From positions 62,001 through 126,000 of the forward strand of contig CACNWB010000001.1 in NCBI GenBank assembly GCA_902624095.1: a stretch of 64,000 nt of DNA, given 5' to 3'. Shown here piece after piece: positions 55,157 to 63,999 of the stretch. Both the position numbers and the translations under genes were made by a program. This DNA is from an uncultured PS1 clade bacterium. GTDB taxonomy: Bacteria; Pseudomonadota; Alphaproteobacteria; RS24. Numbering within the stretch: position 1 is the stretch's first letter; each line of letters begins with the position of its first letter. Under the pieces are notes generated by a model. The model had not been told where the DNA came from. It saw only the letters and a list, made by a program, of their open reading frames with translations, and did not search any database.

Positions 55157-56026
55157 ATGGCCGATGAAGACGGAAGCAAAACACATCCGAAAAAACAGGA
55201 AATTGTGCGTCTGGAGCGCACCGACCGGCCTGCGCCCGAAATTTCATTGCACGGGCTGCCGGAATTTCTGCCCGGTTGGGTGTGGCTGACAGGCGCCGGG
55301 CCCGGTGATCCGGGGTTATTGACGCTTCACGCGGTCAATGCGCTTCAGCAAGCCGACTGCGTGGTGTATGACGCGCTGGTGAGCGAGGATATTTTATCGC
55401 TGACGCGCACTGAGGCCGAGCTTGTTTATTCGGGCAAGCGCGGCGGCAAACCCTCGTTGCGTCAGGAAGATATTTCGCGCCAACTTGTATCGCTGGCGCA
55501 AGAAAAAAAGCGCGTTTTGCGCTTGAAAGGCGGCGATCCGTTTGTTTTCGGGCGCGGCGGCGAAGAAGCTCAAGTTCTGGTGCAGGCGCAAATCCCGTTT
55601 CGCCTTATTCCCGGCATTTCCGCCGGCGTTGGCGGGTTGGGCTATGCAGGCATTCCGGTTACCCATCGTGAGGTCAACCATGCCGTAACTTTTGTGACAG
55701 GTCACTTGGCCGGCAAGGACGCGCCCGAATTGCTCGATTGGGGCGCAATTGCCAAAGCAACCCCCGTTATCGTCATCTATATGGGCATGAGCCGTTTGGA
55801 AGCCATCGCCGATTTGCTGATGGAGGCCGGCCGTGACAGGGGAGAAAAAATCGCCATTGTGACCCAAGCCACCATGCCCGAACAGCGCGTAGTAACTGGC
55901 ACGCTTGGCTCGGCGGCGGCGTTAGCGGCTAAACATAATTTGCAACCGCCATCAATTATTGTAATTGGCGATGTAGTCGACCTGCATGGTGAATTATCTT
56001 GGTTTGGTACCGCTTTTGAAGGCTAA
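55157..56026 (+). CDS. cobA: Uroporphyrinogen-III C-methyltransferase
   Basis: 289 residues, single-domain SUMT without the CysG dehydrogenase/ferrochelatase part. About 45 extra residues precede the core. Motifs: WLTGAGPGDPGLLTLHAVNA, DALVSEDIL, GKRGGKPSLRQEDI, RLKGGDPFVFGRGGEEAQVL and PVTHREVNHAVTFVTGH. It makes precorrin-2, the route to siroheme (for CysI) and cobalamin. In many relatives it is beside the sulfite reductase operon; here it is ~18 kb away. Its stop shares CTAA with convergent DUF1289. Confidence 0.94.
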   Translation: MADEDGSKTHPKKQEIVRLERTDRPAPEISLHGLPEFLPGWVWLTGAGPGDPGLLTLHAVNALQQADCVVYDALVSEDILSLTRTEAELVYSGKRGGKPSLRQEDISRQLVSLAQEKKRVLRLKGGDPFVFGRGGEEAQVLVQAQIPFRLIPGISAGVGGLGYAGIPVTHREVNHAVTFVTGHLAGKDAPELLDWGAIAKATPVIVIYMGMSRLEAIADLLMEAGRDRGEKIAIVTQATMPEQRVVTGTLGSAAALAAKHNLQPPSIIVIGDVVDLHGELSWFGTAFEG

Positions 56027-56220
56027 GGCTGAGCAATTTTCTTGGAATTTTCCAAGCGCGCCGGCAATTCGGCAATAATGGCCTGTTTTTCGGCATTAGT
56101 GAATTTTTGCCAACCGCCGATTTCTCCAAGTTTGCGTCCACAGCCAATGCAAAAACCGCTGCGCGCCGAAACGGCACACACTCGGATACATGGTGACGGA
56201 ATGTCTGGCGGTGCGTTCAT
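56023..56220 (-). CDS. DUF1289 family small Cys-rich protein
   Basis: 65 residues. The cysteine arrangement PCIRVCAVSARSGFCIGCGR followed by LGEIGGWQKFTNAEKQ is the DUF1289 signature (C-x3-C ... C-x2-C). It may bind a metal or Fe-S cluster; function unknown. ATG at 56220 is preferred over a TTG at 56256. No clear ribosome site is seen for either. Confidence 0.85.
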   Translation of the reverse strand: MNAPPDIPSPCIRVCAVSARSGFCIGCGRKLGEIGGWQKFTNAEKQAIIAELPARLENSKKIAQP

Positions 56221-56386
56221 GCGCGCTAGTCTAGGCGTTTGATCGTGATTTGGCAATTTTGTGTGTTTCGCAAACGATTATTTTCGGCCAAAAATAAACA
56301 ATAACTGCGTCATTTTATCTCTATTGGCGGATTGATTTGCCCCCGCTTTTGGGTCATCTTTCAGGCAATCATCAAGGAGTGTTATT

Positions 56387-57574
56387 ATGGATGTAGATTT
56401 TACGCCAGAAGACATAGCTTTCCGCGAGGAAGTGCGGAGCTTTATTGAAGAAAACTACCCAAAGCATTTGGGCTCGTTGGATCGCGGTGACATGACCAAG
56501 GAAGATCTGCTTGCTTGGCACAAAATCTTGCATACCAAAGGCTGGGTTGCACCAAGTTGGCCGGCAGAATTCGGCGGCACGGATTGGACAGTGACGCAGC
56601 GCTATATTTTTAATGAAGAAAGCGCCCGACACGGCACTATTCCTCCCATGCCGTTCGGCGTGCAAATGCTTGGACCGGTGATTTACACCTTTGGCAATCA
56701 AGAGCAAAAAGACTGGGTTTTGCCCGGTATTTTGTCCGGTAAGGACTGGTGGTGTCAGGGCTATTCAGAGCCCGGCGCGGGTTCCGACCTTGCCGCTTTG
56801 AAAACTAAAGCTGTGCTTGAAGACGACGAATATGTCGTCAATGGCCATAAAATCTGGACAACTTTGGCCCAACATGCCGATTGGATGTTCTGCCTCGTGC
56901 GCACGACATCGGGCGAAAAGCGCCAAGACGGGATATCCTTCCTGCTCATCGACATGAAAACGCCGGGCATTACCGTGCGCCCGATCATCACCATTGATGG
57001 CGGCCATGAAGTTAACGAAGTGTTTCTGGAGGATGTGCGTGTACCAGCGAGAAATTTGGTCGGCGAACGAGACAAAGGCTGGACTATTGCAAAGTTTTTG
57101 CTAGGGAATGAGCGTTCCGGCATTGCTGGCGTTGCGCGGTCGAAAAAAGCCATTGACCGGTTGCGCGAGATTGCGCGCGGCGAGTTGGAAAATGGAGGCC
57201 CGCTGCTATCATCGGCTGATTTCTCACGCAAAATTGCCGAATTGGAAGTCGACCTGACTGCGCTTGAATATACTGAATTGCGGACGCTGGCGGCTGAAAG
57301 CCAAGGGCAGGGGCCGGGGCCGGAAAGCTCGATCCTCAAAATCAAAGGTACTGAAATTCAGCAACGCATCACCGAGCTGACAATGGAAGCCGTGGGCAAT
57401 TATGCCGCGCCATGGGTGCCGCAATTGGATGTCGGCGACAATTATCTGGCGATTGGGCCGGAACAAAGTCACGGTGTTTCGCAAACATATTTTAATACGC
57501 GCAAAACATCGATTTATGGTGGATCAAACGAGATCCAACGTAATATCATTGCAAAAATGGTGCTTGGCCTGTAA
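56387..57574 (+). CDS. Acyl-CoA dehydrogenase, large-subunit type (first of second pair)
   Basis: 395 residues. WCQGYSEPGAGSDLAALKTK (FAD), VNGHKIWTTLAQHADWMFCL, and C-terminal IYGGSNEIQRNIIAKMVLGL. The glycine in IYGGS replaces the catalytic-position Glu of short-chain enzymes. Clearly a paralogue of the gene at 59887-61098 (same WCQGYSEPG and SNEIQRNIIAK motifs). AAGGAG precedes the ATG. First gene of a five-gene run: two dehydrogenases, crotonase, monooxygenase-fold protein, dehydrogenase. Confidence 0.9.
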   Translation: MDVDFTPEDIAFREEVRSFIEENYPKHLGSLDRGDMTKEDLLAWHKILHTKGWVAPSWPAEFGGTDWTVTQRYIFNEESARHGTIPPMPFGVQMLGPVIYTFGNQEQKDWVLPGILSGKDWWCQGYSEPGAGSDLAALKTKAVLEDDEYVVNGHKIWTTLAQHADWMFCLVRTTSGEKRQDGISFLLIDMKTPGITVRPIITIDGGHEVNEVFLEDVRVPARNLVGERDKGWTIAKFLLGNERSGIAGVARSKKAIDRLREIARGELENGGPLLSSADFSRKIAELEVDLTALEYTELRTLAAESQGQGPGPESSILKIKGTEIQQRITELTMEAVGNYAAPWVPQLDVGDNYLAIGPEQSHGVSQTYFNTRKTSIYGGSNEIQRNIIAKMVLGL

Positions 57575-57633
57575 GGCCAAGAGCGACTAATTACAGGGCT
57601 TGAACATTAGACCTTAAGCACGGGGGAGTAATC

Positions 57634-58761
57634 GTGGATTTCAGTTTTACCGAGGAACAGACGCTGCTGCGCAACATGGTGCAGAGCTTCGTATCCGACA
57701 ATTATGATTTTGACATGCGGATGAAAATTGTTCGCAGCGAAGACGGCATGGATCGTGCGATCTGGCAGCAATTTGCCGAATTGGGTCTGCTGGCCGCGCC
57801 ATTTTCGGAAGAAATGGGCGGGCTGGATGGTGGCCCTGTCGAAACCATGGTGATTATGGAAGAGCTGGGTCGCGGTTTGGTAGTCGAGCCTTATTTACCG
57901 ACCATCGTGCTGTGCGGTGGTATTTTGAACCGTCACGGGTCGGCGGCACAAAAAGAAGGTCATCTGCCGGGCATTATTGCTGGTGAAAATATCTGGGCTC
58001 TCGCGTTCAACGAGCCGCAGGGCCGGTTTAACCTCGCCGATATTGTAACCTCGGCGCGTGCCGAGGGTGACGGTTATGTGCTGAACGGCGCCAAGGCCGT
58101 GGTTCTGGGCGGCCCGTGGGCAGACAAGCTGATTGTTTCGGCCCGCATTTCCGGCGATCAGCGCGACCGCGACGGTGTTGGCCTGTTTATCGTCGATAAA
58201 TCGGCTGACGGCGTGAGCACGCAAGATTATCCGACCGTTGATGGAGGACGCGCCAGCGAAGTGACGCTGGAAAATGTCACCGTCAGTGGCGATGCAATGA
58301 TTGGCGACGCTGGGTCCGGTCTCGACATTCTCGAAGAGGCGGTTGATTACGGCATTGCCGCCATATGCGCTGAAGCCATTGGGCACATGAAAATGCTCAA
58401 TGATGCGACAGTTGAATATTGCCGCACGCGTAAGCAATTTGGTGTGCCGATTGGCAGCTTCCAGGTCTTGCAACACCGCATGGTTGATATGTTCATGGAA
58501 TATGAGCAGTCGGTTTCCATGACCTATATGGTGAATATGAAGCTGAATGAAGACGCCGCCGCACGCGCTAAGGCCGCCGCTGGTGCAAAAGTGCAGATCG
58601 GCAAATCCGGTCGGTTCGTCGGTCAGCAAGCGGTGCAGTTGCATGGTGGCATGGGCATGACAGAAGAGCTGAATGTCGGCCACTTCTTTAAGCGGCTGAC
58701 CATGATCGACACACAGTTCGGTAATGTGGACCACCATCTGAAACGCTTTGCGGCCGCATAA
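57634..58761 (+). CDS. Acyl-CoA dehydrogenase, small-subunit type (second of second pair)
   Basis: 375 residues. Motifs: APFSEEMGGLDGGPVETMVI, ALAFNEPQGRFNLADI, EYCRTRKQFGVPIGSFQVLQ, VQLHGGMGMTEELNVGHFFK. The C-terminus has no YEGT/GGSNEIQR-type loop. The adjacent large-type gene suggests a heteromeric enzyme. GTG start with a GGGGGAG site. The crotonase follows 9 bases after its stop. Confidence 0.9.
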   Translation: MDFSFTEEQTLLRNMVQSFVSDNYDFDMRMKIVRSEDGMDRAIWQQFAELGLLAAPFSEEMGGLDGGPVETMVIMEELGRGLVVEPYLPTIVLCGGILNRHGSAAQKEGHLPGIIAGENIWALAFNEPQGRFNLADIVTSARAEGDGYVLNGAKAVVLGGPWADKLIVSARISGDQRDRDGVGLFIVDKSADGVSTQDYPTVDGGRASEVTLENVTVSGDAMIGDAGSGLDILEEAVDYGIAAICAEAIGHMKMLNDATVEYCRTRKQFGVPIGSFQVLQHRMVDMFMEYEQSVSMTYMVNMKLNEDAAARAKAAAGAKVQIGKSGRFVGQQAVQLHGGMGMTEELNVGHFFKRLTMIDTQFGNVDHHLKRFAAA

Positions 58762-58770
58762 GGCTGGCTT

Positions 58771-59562
58771 GTGCTTGATTACGATAAGCAGGGGCACTGT
58801 GTCACGCTGACTATCAATCGGCCGGACATGCGCAATGCGCTGGGCGAACCGGGTGACGGCGATGTTTTTGCCGAGGCTTGCGCGCGCATCAATCAAGACC
58901 GCTCTGCGCGATGCGTTATTCTGACAGGTGCGGGCTCGGCGTTTTCGGCTGGTGGCAATATCAAAGCCATGCAGGAAGGCCGCGCGCCCTTTGGCGGGCC
59001 GGGTGTGCATATTGCAGACAGCTACCGGCAGGGTATTCACCGCATTATTCGCAGTCTTTGGCAGCTTGAAGTGCCTGCAATTGCCGCGGTCAACGGCCCA
59101 GCAATCGGGCTGGGCAATGATGTCGCCAGCCTATGCGATATCCGCATTGCGGCAAAAAGCGCCATTTTTGGCGCGACTTTTTTAAAAATCGGGCTGATCC
59201 CCGGAGATGGCGGTGCATGGTTGCTGCCGCGTCAAATCGGTTTGTCGCGCGCCAGCGAATTGCTGTTTACCGGTAAGACAATTCCGGCCAAAACCGCAGC
59301 CGAATGGGGTCTTGTGTCTGAGGTCGTTGACGAGGACTCGCTCATGGAAACTGCACGCGCCTTGGCCGATGAAATTTGCGCGCAGAGTCCCGAAGCTTTG
59401 CGTGCCGCCAAACGGCTTCTACGCAGCGGGCAGAGCGCGTCTTTTGATACGGTGATGGAAATGTCGGCTACCACACAAGCCCTAATGCACCAAATGTCTG
59501 ACCACCAGGCAGCAATTAGAGCGATGCTTGACAAGGTTGAGGCTGATTACAAAGATGAATAA
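58771..59562 (+). CDS. Enoyl-CoA hydratase/isomerase (crotonase) family protein
   Basis: 263 residues. Oxyanion-hole segments VILTGAGSAFSAGGNIKAMQ and AVNGPAIGLGNDVASLCDIR; active-site region FLKIGLIPGDGGAWLLPRQI, in which GDGG replaces the common G-x-GG/Glu arrangement, as in several side-chain-degradation crotonases. Likely hydrates the product of the dehydrogenase pair before it. GTG start, 9 bases downstream of that pair. Confidence 0.9.
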   Translation: MLDYDKQGHCVTLTINRPDMRNALGEPGDGDVFAEACARINQDRSARCVILTGAGSAFSAGGNIKAMQEGRAPFGGPGVHIADSYRQGIHRIIRSLWQLEVPAIAAVNGPAIGLGNDVASLCDIRIAAKSAIFGATFLKIGLIPGDGGAWLLPRQIGLSRASELLFTGKTIPAKTAAEWGLVSEVVDEDSLMETARALADEICAQSPEALRAAKRLLRSGQSASFDTVMEMSATTQALMHQMSDHQAAIRAMLDKVEADYKDE

Positions 59563-59583
59563 TCAAGCGAGAAAGAGGGCAAA

Positions 59584-59877
59584 ATGGCAGTAGGAATTAT
59601 TGCAACATTGCGTGTTGTTGACGGCAAGCAAGCGGAATTTGAAACGGGCTTTGCCAAAATGCAGGAAGTAGTTAAGGCCGAGGAGACAGGGTGTTTGCTC
59701 TATGATCTGTGTCAAGACAAAGCTGACGCCACAACCTATCGGGTTATGGAACAATATACAGATGAAGATGCGCGACAGAGCCACGGCACATCGGATGCGT
59801 TCAAGGCGGCGGCTGGCGGTCTGGGCGGATGTCTGGCCGGAGCACCGGAACTAGTTGAAGTGAATATTATCAGTTAG
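59584..59877 (+). CDS. Antibiotic biosynthesis monooxygenase (ABM) fold protein
   Basis: 97 residues. Ferredoxin-like alpha+beta barrel of the ABM/quinol-monooxygenase group, seen in GIIATLRVVDGKQAEFETGF, VKAEETGCLLYDLCQDKA and YRVMEQYTDEDARQSHGTSD. Members act on quinones, heme or aldehydes, or are non-catalytic. Placed inside an acyl-CoA catabolic run, it may handle a side product, but this is a guess. Fits 21 bases after the crotonase stop. Confidence 0.85.
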   Translation: MAVGIIATLRVVDGKQAEFETGFAKMQEVVKAEETGCLLYDLCQDKADATTYRVMEQYTDEDARQSHGTSDAFKAAAGGLGGCLAGAPELVEVNIIS

Positions 59878-59886
59878 GAGCCATTC

Positions 59887-61098
59887 ATGGATTTAAAATA
59901 TACACAGGACGATTTGCTCTTCAGAGAAGAGGTTCGCGCGTTTATCAGCGAGGCATATACCCCTGATCTGCAACAACAAATGTCACGGTCTAAAAATGGG
60001 TATATGGGAAAAGATGCTCATGTATCTTGGCAAAAAAGGCTTTATGAAAAAGGCTGGGCGGCCCCGAATTGGCCAGTTGAACATGGCGGTGCCGGCTTTA
60101 GTCCAACGCAGAAATTTATTTTTACGCAGGAGATGGACTCTGCTGGCGCCCCTCATCCAATTGCGTTTGGCCTTGCTATGGTAGCCCCAGTTATTATGGC
60201 GTTCGGCTCCGATGAACAAAAGCAGCGTTTTCTTCCTGATATTCTAGCTTCGAACGTTTGGTGGTGTCAGGGATATTCAGAGCCAGGCTCGGGTTCTGAC
60301 TTGGCATCGTTGCAAATGAAGGCGGAAGACAAGGGTGATCACTATTTGTGTAATGGTTCAAAAATCTGGACGACCATGGCACAACATGCTGACTGGATCT
60401 TCTGCCTTGTGCGAACAGCAAAGACCGAAAAACGCCAGGAGGGTATTTCGTTTCTATTGATTGAGATGGATTCGCCAGGTGTAAAAGTTGCGCCATTGGT
60501 CACATTAGATGGTCCTGCTAAGGGCCAGCAAGAGATTAATCAGGTATTTTTCGAAGATGTCAAAGTGCCGAAAGAAAACCTGATCGGTGAAGAAAACAAA
60601 GGATGGACCTACGCTAAATACCTCCTCGAATTTGAGCGCGGCAATCCGTATTCGGCGGGGTTAAATCGCGCTTTGTCAAAGGTACGCAAGCTTGCAAATT
60701 CGGTTGCATCTGATGGAGAGACACTGGCTGATGATCCGGATTTTCAGCGCAAGGCTAATGATCTTGAGCGTCAAATTATGGCAATGGAGGCAACCGAGTT
60801 ACGTATTTTCTCCGAGATCAGCGCCGGTCAAAATATTGGTTCAGGATCTTCCTCGCTTCTCAAAACGCGCGGTACGGAAATCAAGCAGGATGTCGCTCAA
60901 CTGGCGGTTGAAGCTATTGGGCAATACGGGTTTCCATTTGTTTCGGATACGCAAAGTTCGGCCAATACGCCGGATGTTGGTCTTGACGGTGCGCCGATTA
61001 TAGTTCCATCTTACCTAAATAAGCGCAAAGAAACGATTTACGCTGGTTCAAATGAGATTCAGCGCAATATCATTGCAAAGGCTGTACTAGGGCTCTAA
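59887..61098 (+). CDS. Acyl-CoA dehydrogenase, large-subunit type, unpaired
   Basis: 403 residues. WWCQGYSEPGSGSDLASLQM, CNGSKIWTTMAQHADWIFCL, and IYAGSNEIQRNIIAKAVLGL. Paralogue of the gene at 56387. By eye its codons are more AT-ending than those of its neighbours (for example many TTA, CAA and AAA), hinting at a separate origin, though this is not measured. AGGAG precedes the ATG. A small-subunit partner is not adjacent. Followed by a terminator. Confidence 0.9.
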   Translation: MDLKYTQDDLLFREEVRAFISEAYTPDLQQQMSRSKNGYMGKDAHVSWQKRLYEKGWAAPNWPVEHGGAGFSPTQKFIFTQEMDSAGAPHPIAFGLAMVAPVIMAFGSDEQKQRFLPDILASNVWWCQGYSEPGSGSDLASLQMKAEDKGDHYLCNGSKIWTTMAQHADWIFCLVRTAKTEKRQEGISFLLIEMDSPGVKVAPLVTLDGPAKGQQEINQVFFEDVKVPKENLIGEENKGWTYAKYLLEFERGNPYSAGLNRALSKVRKLANSVASDGETLADDPDFQRKANDLERQIMAMEATELRIFSEISAGQNIGSGSSSLLKTRGTEIKQDVAQLAVEAIGQYGFPFVSDTQSSANTPDVGLDGAPIIVPSYLNKRKETIYAGSNEIQRNIIAKAVLGL

Positions 61099-61126
61099 TC
61101 CCATTCGCCTGCCTGCTAAGGTTTTT

Positions 61127-61155
61127 AAAGGGCACCGGAGATGGTGCCCTTTTTA
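61127..61155 (+). terminator. Rho-independent terminator after the acyl-CoA dehydrogenase run
   Basis: AAAGGGCACC / GGTGCCCTTT, a 10-bp stem with a 6-base loop, followed by T residues on the plus strand. The minus-strand antiporter-subunit gene ends inside its T-run. Confidence 0.85.
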
Positions 61156-62847
61156 CATCATGTAGCGGAGTCCGAGCAGTAGCGCGAATATGGCCAGAAA
61201 CAGACTGGCGGCGGCTCCGATGGTTGCCGTGCCCGAAATCAGATAATTATTGCGGCTGATATGCGTGCCCCGATCCACCGCCACCTTAATTTGGTGGGTG
61301 GTGCTGGCGAGGCCGGCGTGCCAAAGCCGCATAATGGGGTTTGCCACCATGCGCCAGAGGGCCGGAGCAGCCTTGCGGAACAACCAGTCCGTGTTCAAAA
61401 CCGTGCTGTCAATTTCCGGCGGATAAAGCCCGCGTACCATTAGGAAGGCAAAGGCCAGCACCGCGAATAACAGAAGTTGCAATTCGCCGAGCACATGGCC
61501 GGCATCCCACACCTTATAGGTCACCTCATACGGCAGAAGCGCATAGAGCATTTCCGGCGCGATACCAATGGCTACGCATAAGCCCGCGGCAATGCCCATG
61601 GCAATCAGCATGTTCAAAGGTGCTTCGTTAACCTTGAACCCGCGATCGTGTCCGAAGAAAGCGAAATAGGGGATTTTGATGCCGGAATGTTCCAGTACAC
61701 CAGCGGAAGCAAAAATCAACGCCATCCATACCCAGAAATATCCTTCATAGGCCGCGCTGCCAATGGTCAGTGATTTGGTCACAAAGCCGCTGAATAGCGG
61801 GAATGACGAGATCGACACCGCGCCGATGATGCAGAAGATGGTGGTCAGCGGCATGCGCTTCCATAAGCCGCCCAATTCGCTTGCCTTGGCCGTGCCGGTC
61901 CGAAAGAGAACCGCACCCATGCTCATGAATAAGAGCGATTTGTAGATAATATGCGCAAAGGCGTGTGCCACTGTGCCATTAAGTGCCAATTCGGTGCCAA
62001 TGCCGATGCCGACAACCATGAAACCGAGCTGGTTGTTGAGCGAAAACGCCAGCACGCGGCGCAAATCATTTTCGATGACAGCGAAAAATACCGGGAACAG
62101 GGTCATCACCACGCCGAACCAGATCAACATATGGGTGCTGGCAAAACAGAGCGCCAGCATGTAAATGGCGAGCTTCGTGGTAAACGCGCTCAGGATAACG
62201 GTGCCAGTGACGCTTGCTTCGGGATAAGCATCCTGCAACCAGCCATTGACGAATGGAAAAGCGGCTTTGATGGCGAAAGCCAAAAGCACAAGTGCACCGC
62301 CCAAGGTTTCCGCCGATAGGGAGGTGATGACGATGCCGCTGCCCGAGCTGACCAGCACCACTGCACCAGCCAGTAAAATCACTCCTGAGGTGACTTGTGT
62401 CAGTAAATAGCGCATGGCGGCCGCAAAACTGCGGGGGTTGCGTCCAGCGAGAATGAGGAAGACCGAGGTAAACGCCGTTAGCTCCCAATAGATGAACAGC
62501 GTTATGAAATCACCAGCAAAAAGAGCAGCAATGGCAGCGCCCGCGTAAGCGAGCCCCGAGGCCGCGGTCATGCGGCTGTCTTCGTGCATGGCGTATATGA
62601 CATTGAGTGCGGCCGCGATGTGAAAAACCAGCGCAAAGGGGCGCGTGATTGCCTCGGCGCGCACGAGAATAAGGTCAAAGCCGATAACACTGGATGTGAG
62701 ATGCACGCCGGGGTCAATGTGCCAGCACTGGTAGGTCGATGCCGCAATCAGCACAAGCATCCATATCTGCCGAATCGTATGGGGCAGAACCGGTACTAGA
62801 GCTGCACCGAGGATCATCATAAGGCCGGGTAGCAAAAGCTCAGGCAT
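61153..62847 (-). CDS. Proton/cation antiporter subunit D-like membrane protein (MrpD/NuoL superfamily)
   Basis: 564 residues, about 14-16 membrane helices. The proton-pathway residues of the family are present: Glu in GDFITLFIYWELTAFTSVF and Lys in LLAFAIKAAFPFVNGWLQDA; the usual His after PF is replaced by Val-Asn. AHIIYKSLLFMSMGAVLFRT is the second lysine helix. ATG at 62847 overlaps the preceding gene by 8 bases with GGAGGA upstream. Subunit of an Mrp-type antiporter or a related ion pump. Confidence 0.88.
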   Translation of the reverse strand: MPELLLPGLMMILGAALVPVLPHTIRQIWMLVLIAASTYQCWHIDPGVHLTSSVIGFDLILVRAEAITRPFALVFHIAAALNVIYAMHEDSRMTAASGLAYAGAAIAALFAGDFITLFIYWELTAFTSVFLILAGRNPRSFAAAMRYLLTQVTSGVILLAGAVVLVSSGSGIVITSLSAETLGGALVLLAFAIKAAFPFVNGWLQDAYPEASVTGTVILSAFTTKLAIYMLALCFASTHMLIWFGVVMTLFPVFFAVIENDLRRVLAFSLNNQLGFMVVGIGIGTELALNGTVAHAFAHIIYKSLLFMSMGAVLFRTGTAKASELGGLWKRMPLTTIFCIIGAVSISSFPLFSGFVTKSLTIGSAAYEGYFWVWMALIFASAGVLEHSGIKIPYFAFFGHDRGFKVNEAPLNMLIAMGIAAGLCVAIGIAPEMLYALLPYEVTYKVWDAGHVLGELQLLLFAVLAFAFLMVRGLYPPEIDSTVLNTDWLFRKAAPALWRMVANPIMRLWHAGLASTTHQIKVAVDRGTHISRNNYLISGTATIGAAASLFLAIFALLLGLRYMM

Positions 62848-63106
62848 CTTTGTCCTCCCGCGTGTCATAATAATCCGGCGCGCGCATGACCAGTTTGCGC
62901 AACAGCACTCCGCCGCCCACGACAATCAAGAATGCGGCGAACCCATAAACAGCAAAAAACAACGGACGCCCCTCAGTTTCGAAATAGGCATGTCGGTGAA
63001 TGACAAACTCAAGCGCCGTGAGAGCTAAACATGACACGACCAAAACTCTCAGAGCATTGCGAGCAAGCAGTGTCATTTTAGAGCCGGTTTTTTCTGGATC
63101 CGACAT
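62840..63106 (-). CDS. Small two-helix membrane protein in antiporter operon
   Basis: 88 residues. Two membrane helices (about 19-38 and 48-70) with a short loop (HRHAYFETEGRP) and a charged tail (APDYYDTREDKDA). No family with known function recognised. Its ATG overlaps the upstream stop (TGATG) and its stop overlaps the next gene, so it is certainly part of this operon and likely a small subunit of the membrane complex. Confidence 0.8.
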   Translation of the reverse strand: MSDPEKTGSKMTLLARNALRVLVVSCLALTALEFVIHRHAYFETEGRPLFFAVYGFAAFLIVVGGGVLLRKLVMRAPDYYDTREDKDA

Positions 63107-63999
63107 CACTTACCTCCAAATTCAAGAACGAAATTGTCGACGGCGAAAAATAGCCCCAAGGACATGAGAGCGGTAACAACCAGCGGCACGATGCACGCCC
63201 AAGGCGCTTCGGCCATTGCCCCCTCGCTGTGCGCGCCCGATTTGAAAAAGGCGCGCAGCACAATTTCACCCAGATAGACAAGGTTTAAGAGCGACGAGAC
63301 AGCCAGTAGAAAAATAATAATTAAAAATTCCGACTGCATGGCCCCGCCCATCAGCATGAGCTTCGACCACGCACCGGCCAGCGGCGGCACACCGATAATC
63401 GACAGTGCGCCCAGCGCAAAGGCCGAGAAAGTAATTGGCATGCGCCGGCCCAACCCGTCCATGTCGCGAATGTCTGACAAGTGATGCGCGACATAAATAG
63501 CTCCGGCGCAGAAAAACAATGTAATTTTACCGGCGGCGTGCGTTGCAATGTGCAAGGCCGCGCCAGAGGCCGCCAACGGCGAGGCAAGCGCGGCGCCCAA
63601 AACAATATAACCAAGCTGGCTGATGGTTGAATAAGCCAGACGTGCCTTCAGATTGGTTTTGCTGAGCGCGACAATGGAAGCGGCGAGAATGGAAAATGCC
63701 GCCACCCAGACCAACCAGTCACTGGCGTTGGTGGCGGCGAGAAAATCAATGCCAAAAATATAAATGCTGATTTTCAACATGCTGAAGACACCGGCTTTCA
63801 CCACTGCAACGGCATGCAAAAGCGCACTCACGGGTGTCGGCGCGACCATTGCCGCTGGCAACCAGCGATGCAAGGGCATGAGCGCCGCCTTGCCGATGCC
63901 AAAGGCGAACAGCCCAAGCAGCAGCGGCACATAGGCAGGATTCATGCGGTCTGCCAAAATGCCGCCTGATGCAAAATCGAGCGTACCCGCGAGCATCCA
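63106..63999 (-). CDS. Proton-conducting antiporter subunit (NuoL/MrpA-D superfamily), N-terminus outside window
   Basis: C-terminal ~297 residues visible. Shows the family's KAALMPLHRWLPAAMVAPTP followed by VSALLHAVAVVKAGVFSML, closer to NuoL/MrpD than the neighbouring subunit, then LAYSTISQLGYIVLGAALAS and HIATHAAGKITLFFCAGAIY with the conserved lysines. The reading frame stays open to the window end. More subunits may be encoded beyond base 64000. Confidence 0.88.
   Translation of the reverse strand, partial: WMLAGTLDFASGGILADRMNPAYVPLLLGLFAFGIGKAALMPLHRWLPAAMVAPTPVSALLHAVAVVKAGVFSMLKISIYIFGIDFLAATNASDWLVWVAAFSILAASIVALSKTNLKARLAYSTISQLGYIVLGAALASPLAASGAALHIATHAAGKITLFFCAGAIYVAHHLSDIRDMDGLGRRMPITFSAFALGALSIIGVPPLAGAWSKLMLMGGAMQSEFLIIIFLLAVSSLLNLVYLGEIVLRAFFKSGAHSEGAMAEAPWACIVPLVVTALMSLGLFFAVDNFVLEFGGK

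Noticed and set aside
56236-56276. CGTTTG ... CAAACG inverted repeat upstream of the dehydrogenase run
   Set aside because: Arms are short and 29 bases apart in AT-rich sequence; too weak to call an operator.
57895-59040. 381-codon minus-strand open frame opposite a dehydrogenase and the crotonase
   Set aside because: Antisense to two well-supported genes; no protein signature.
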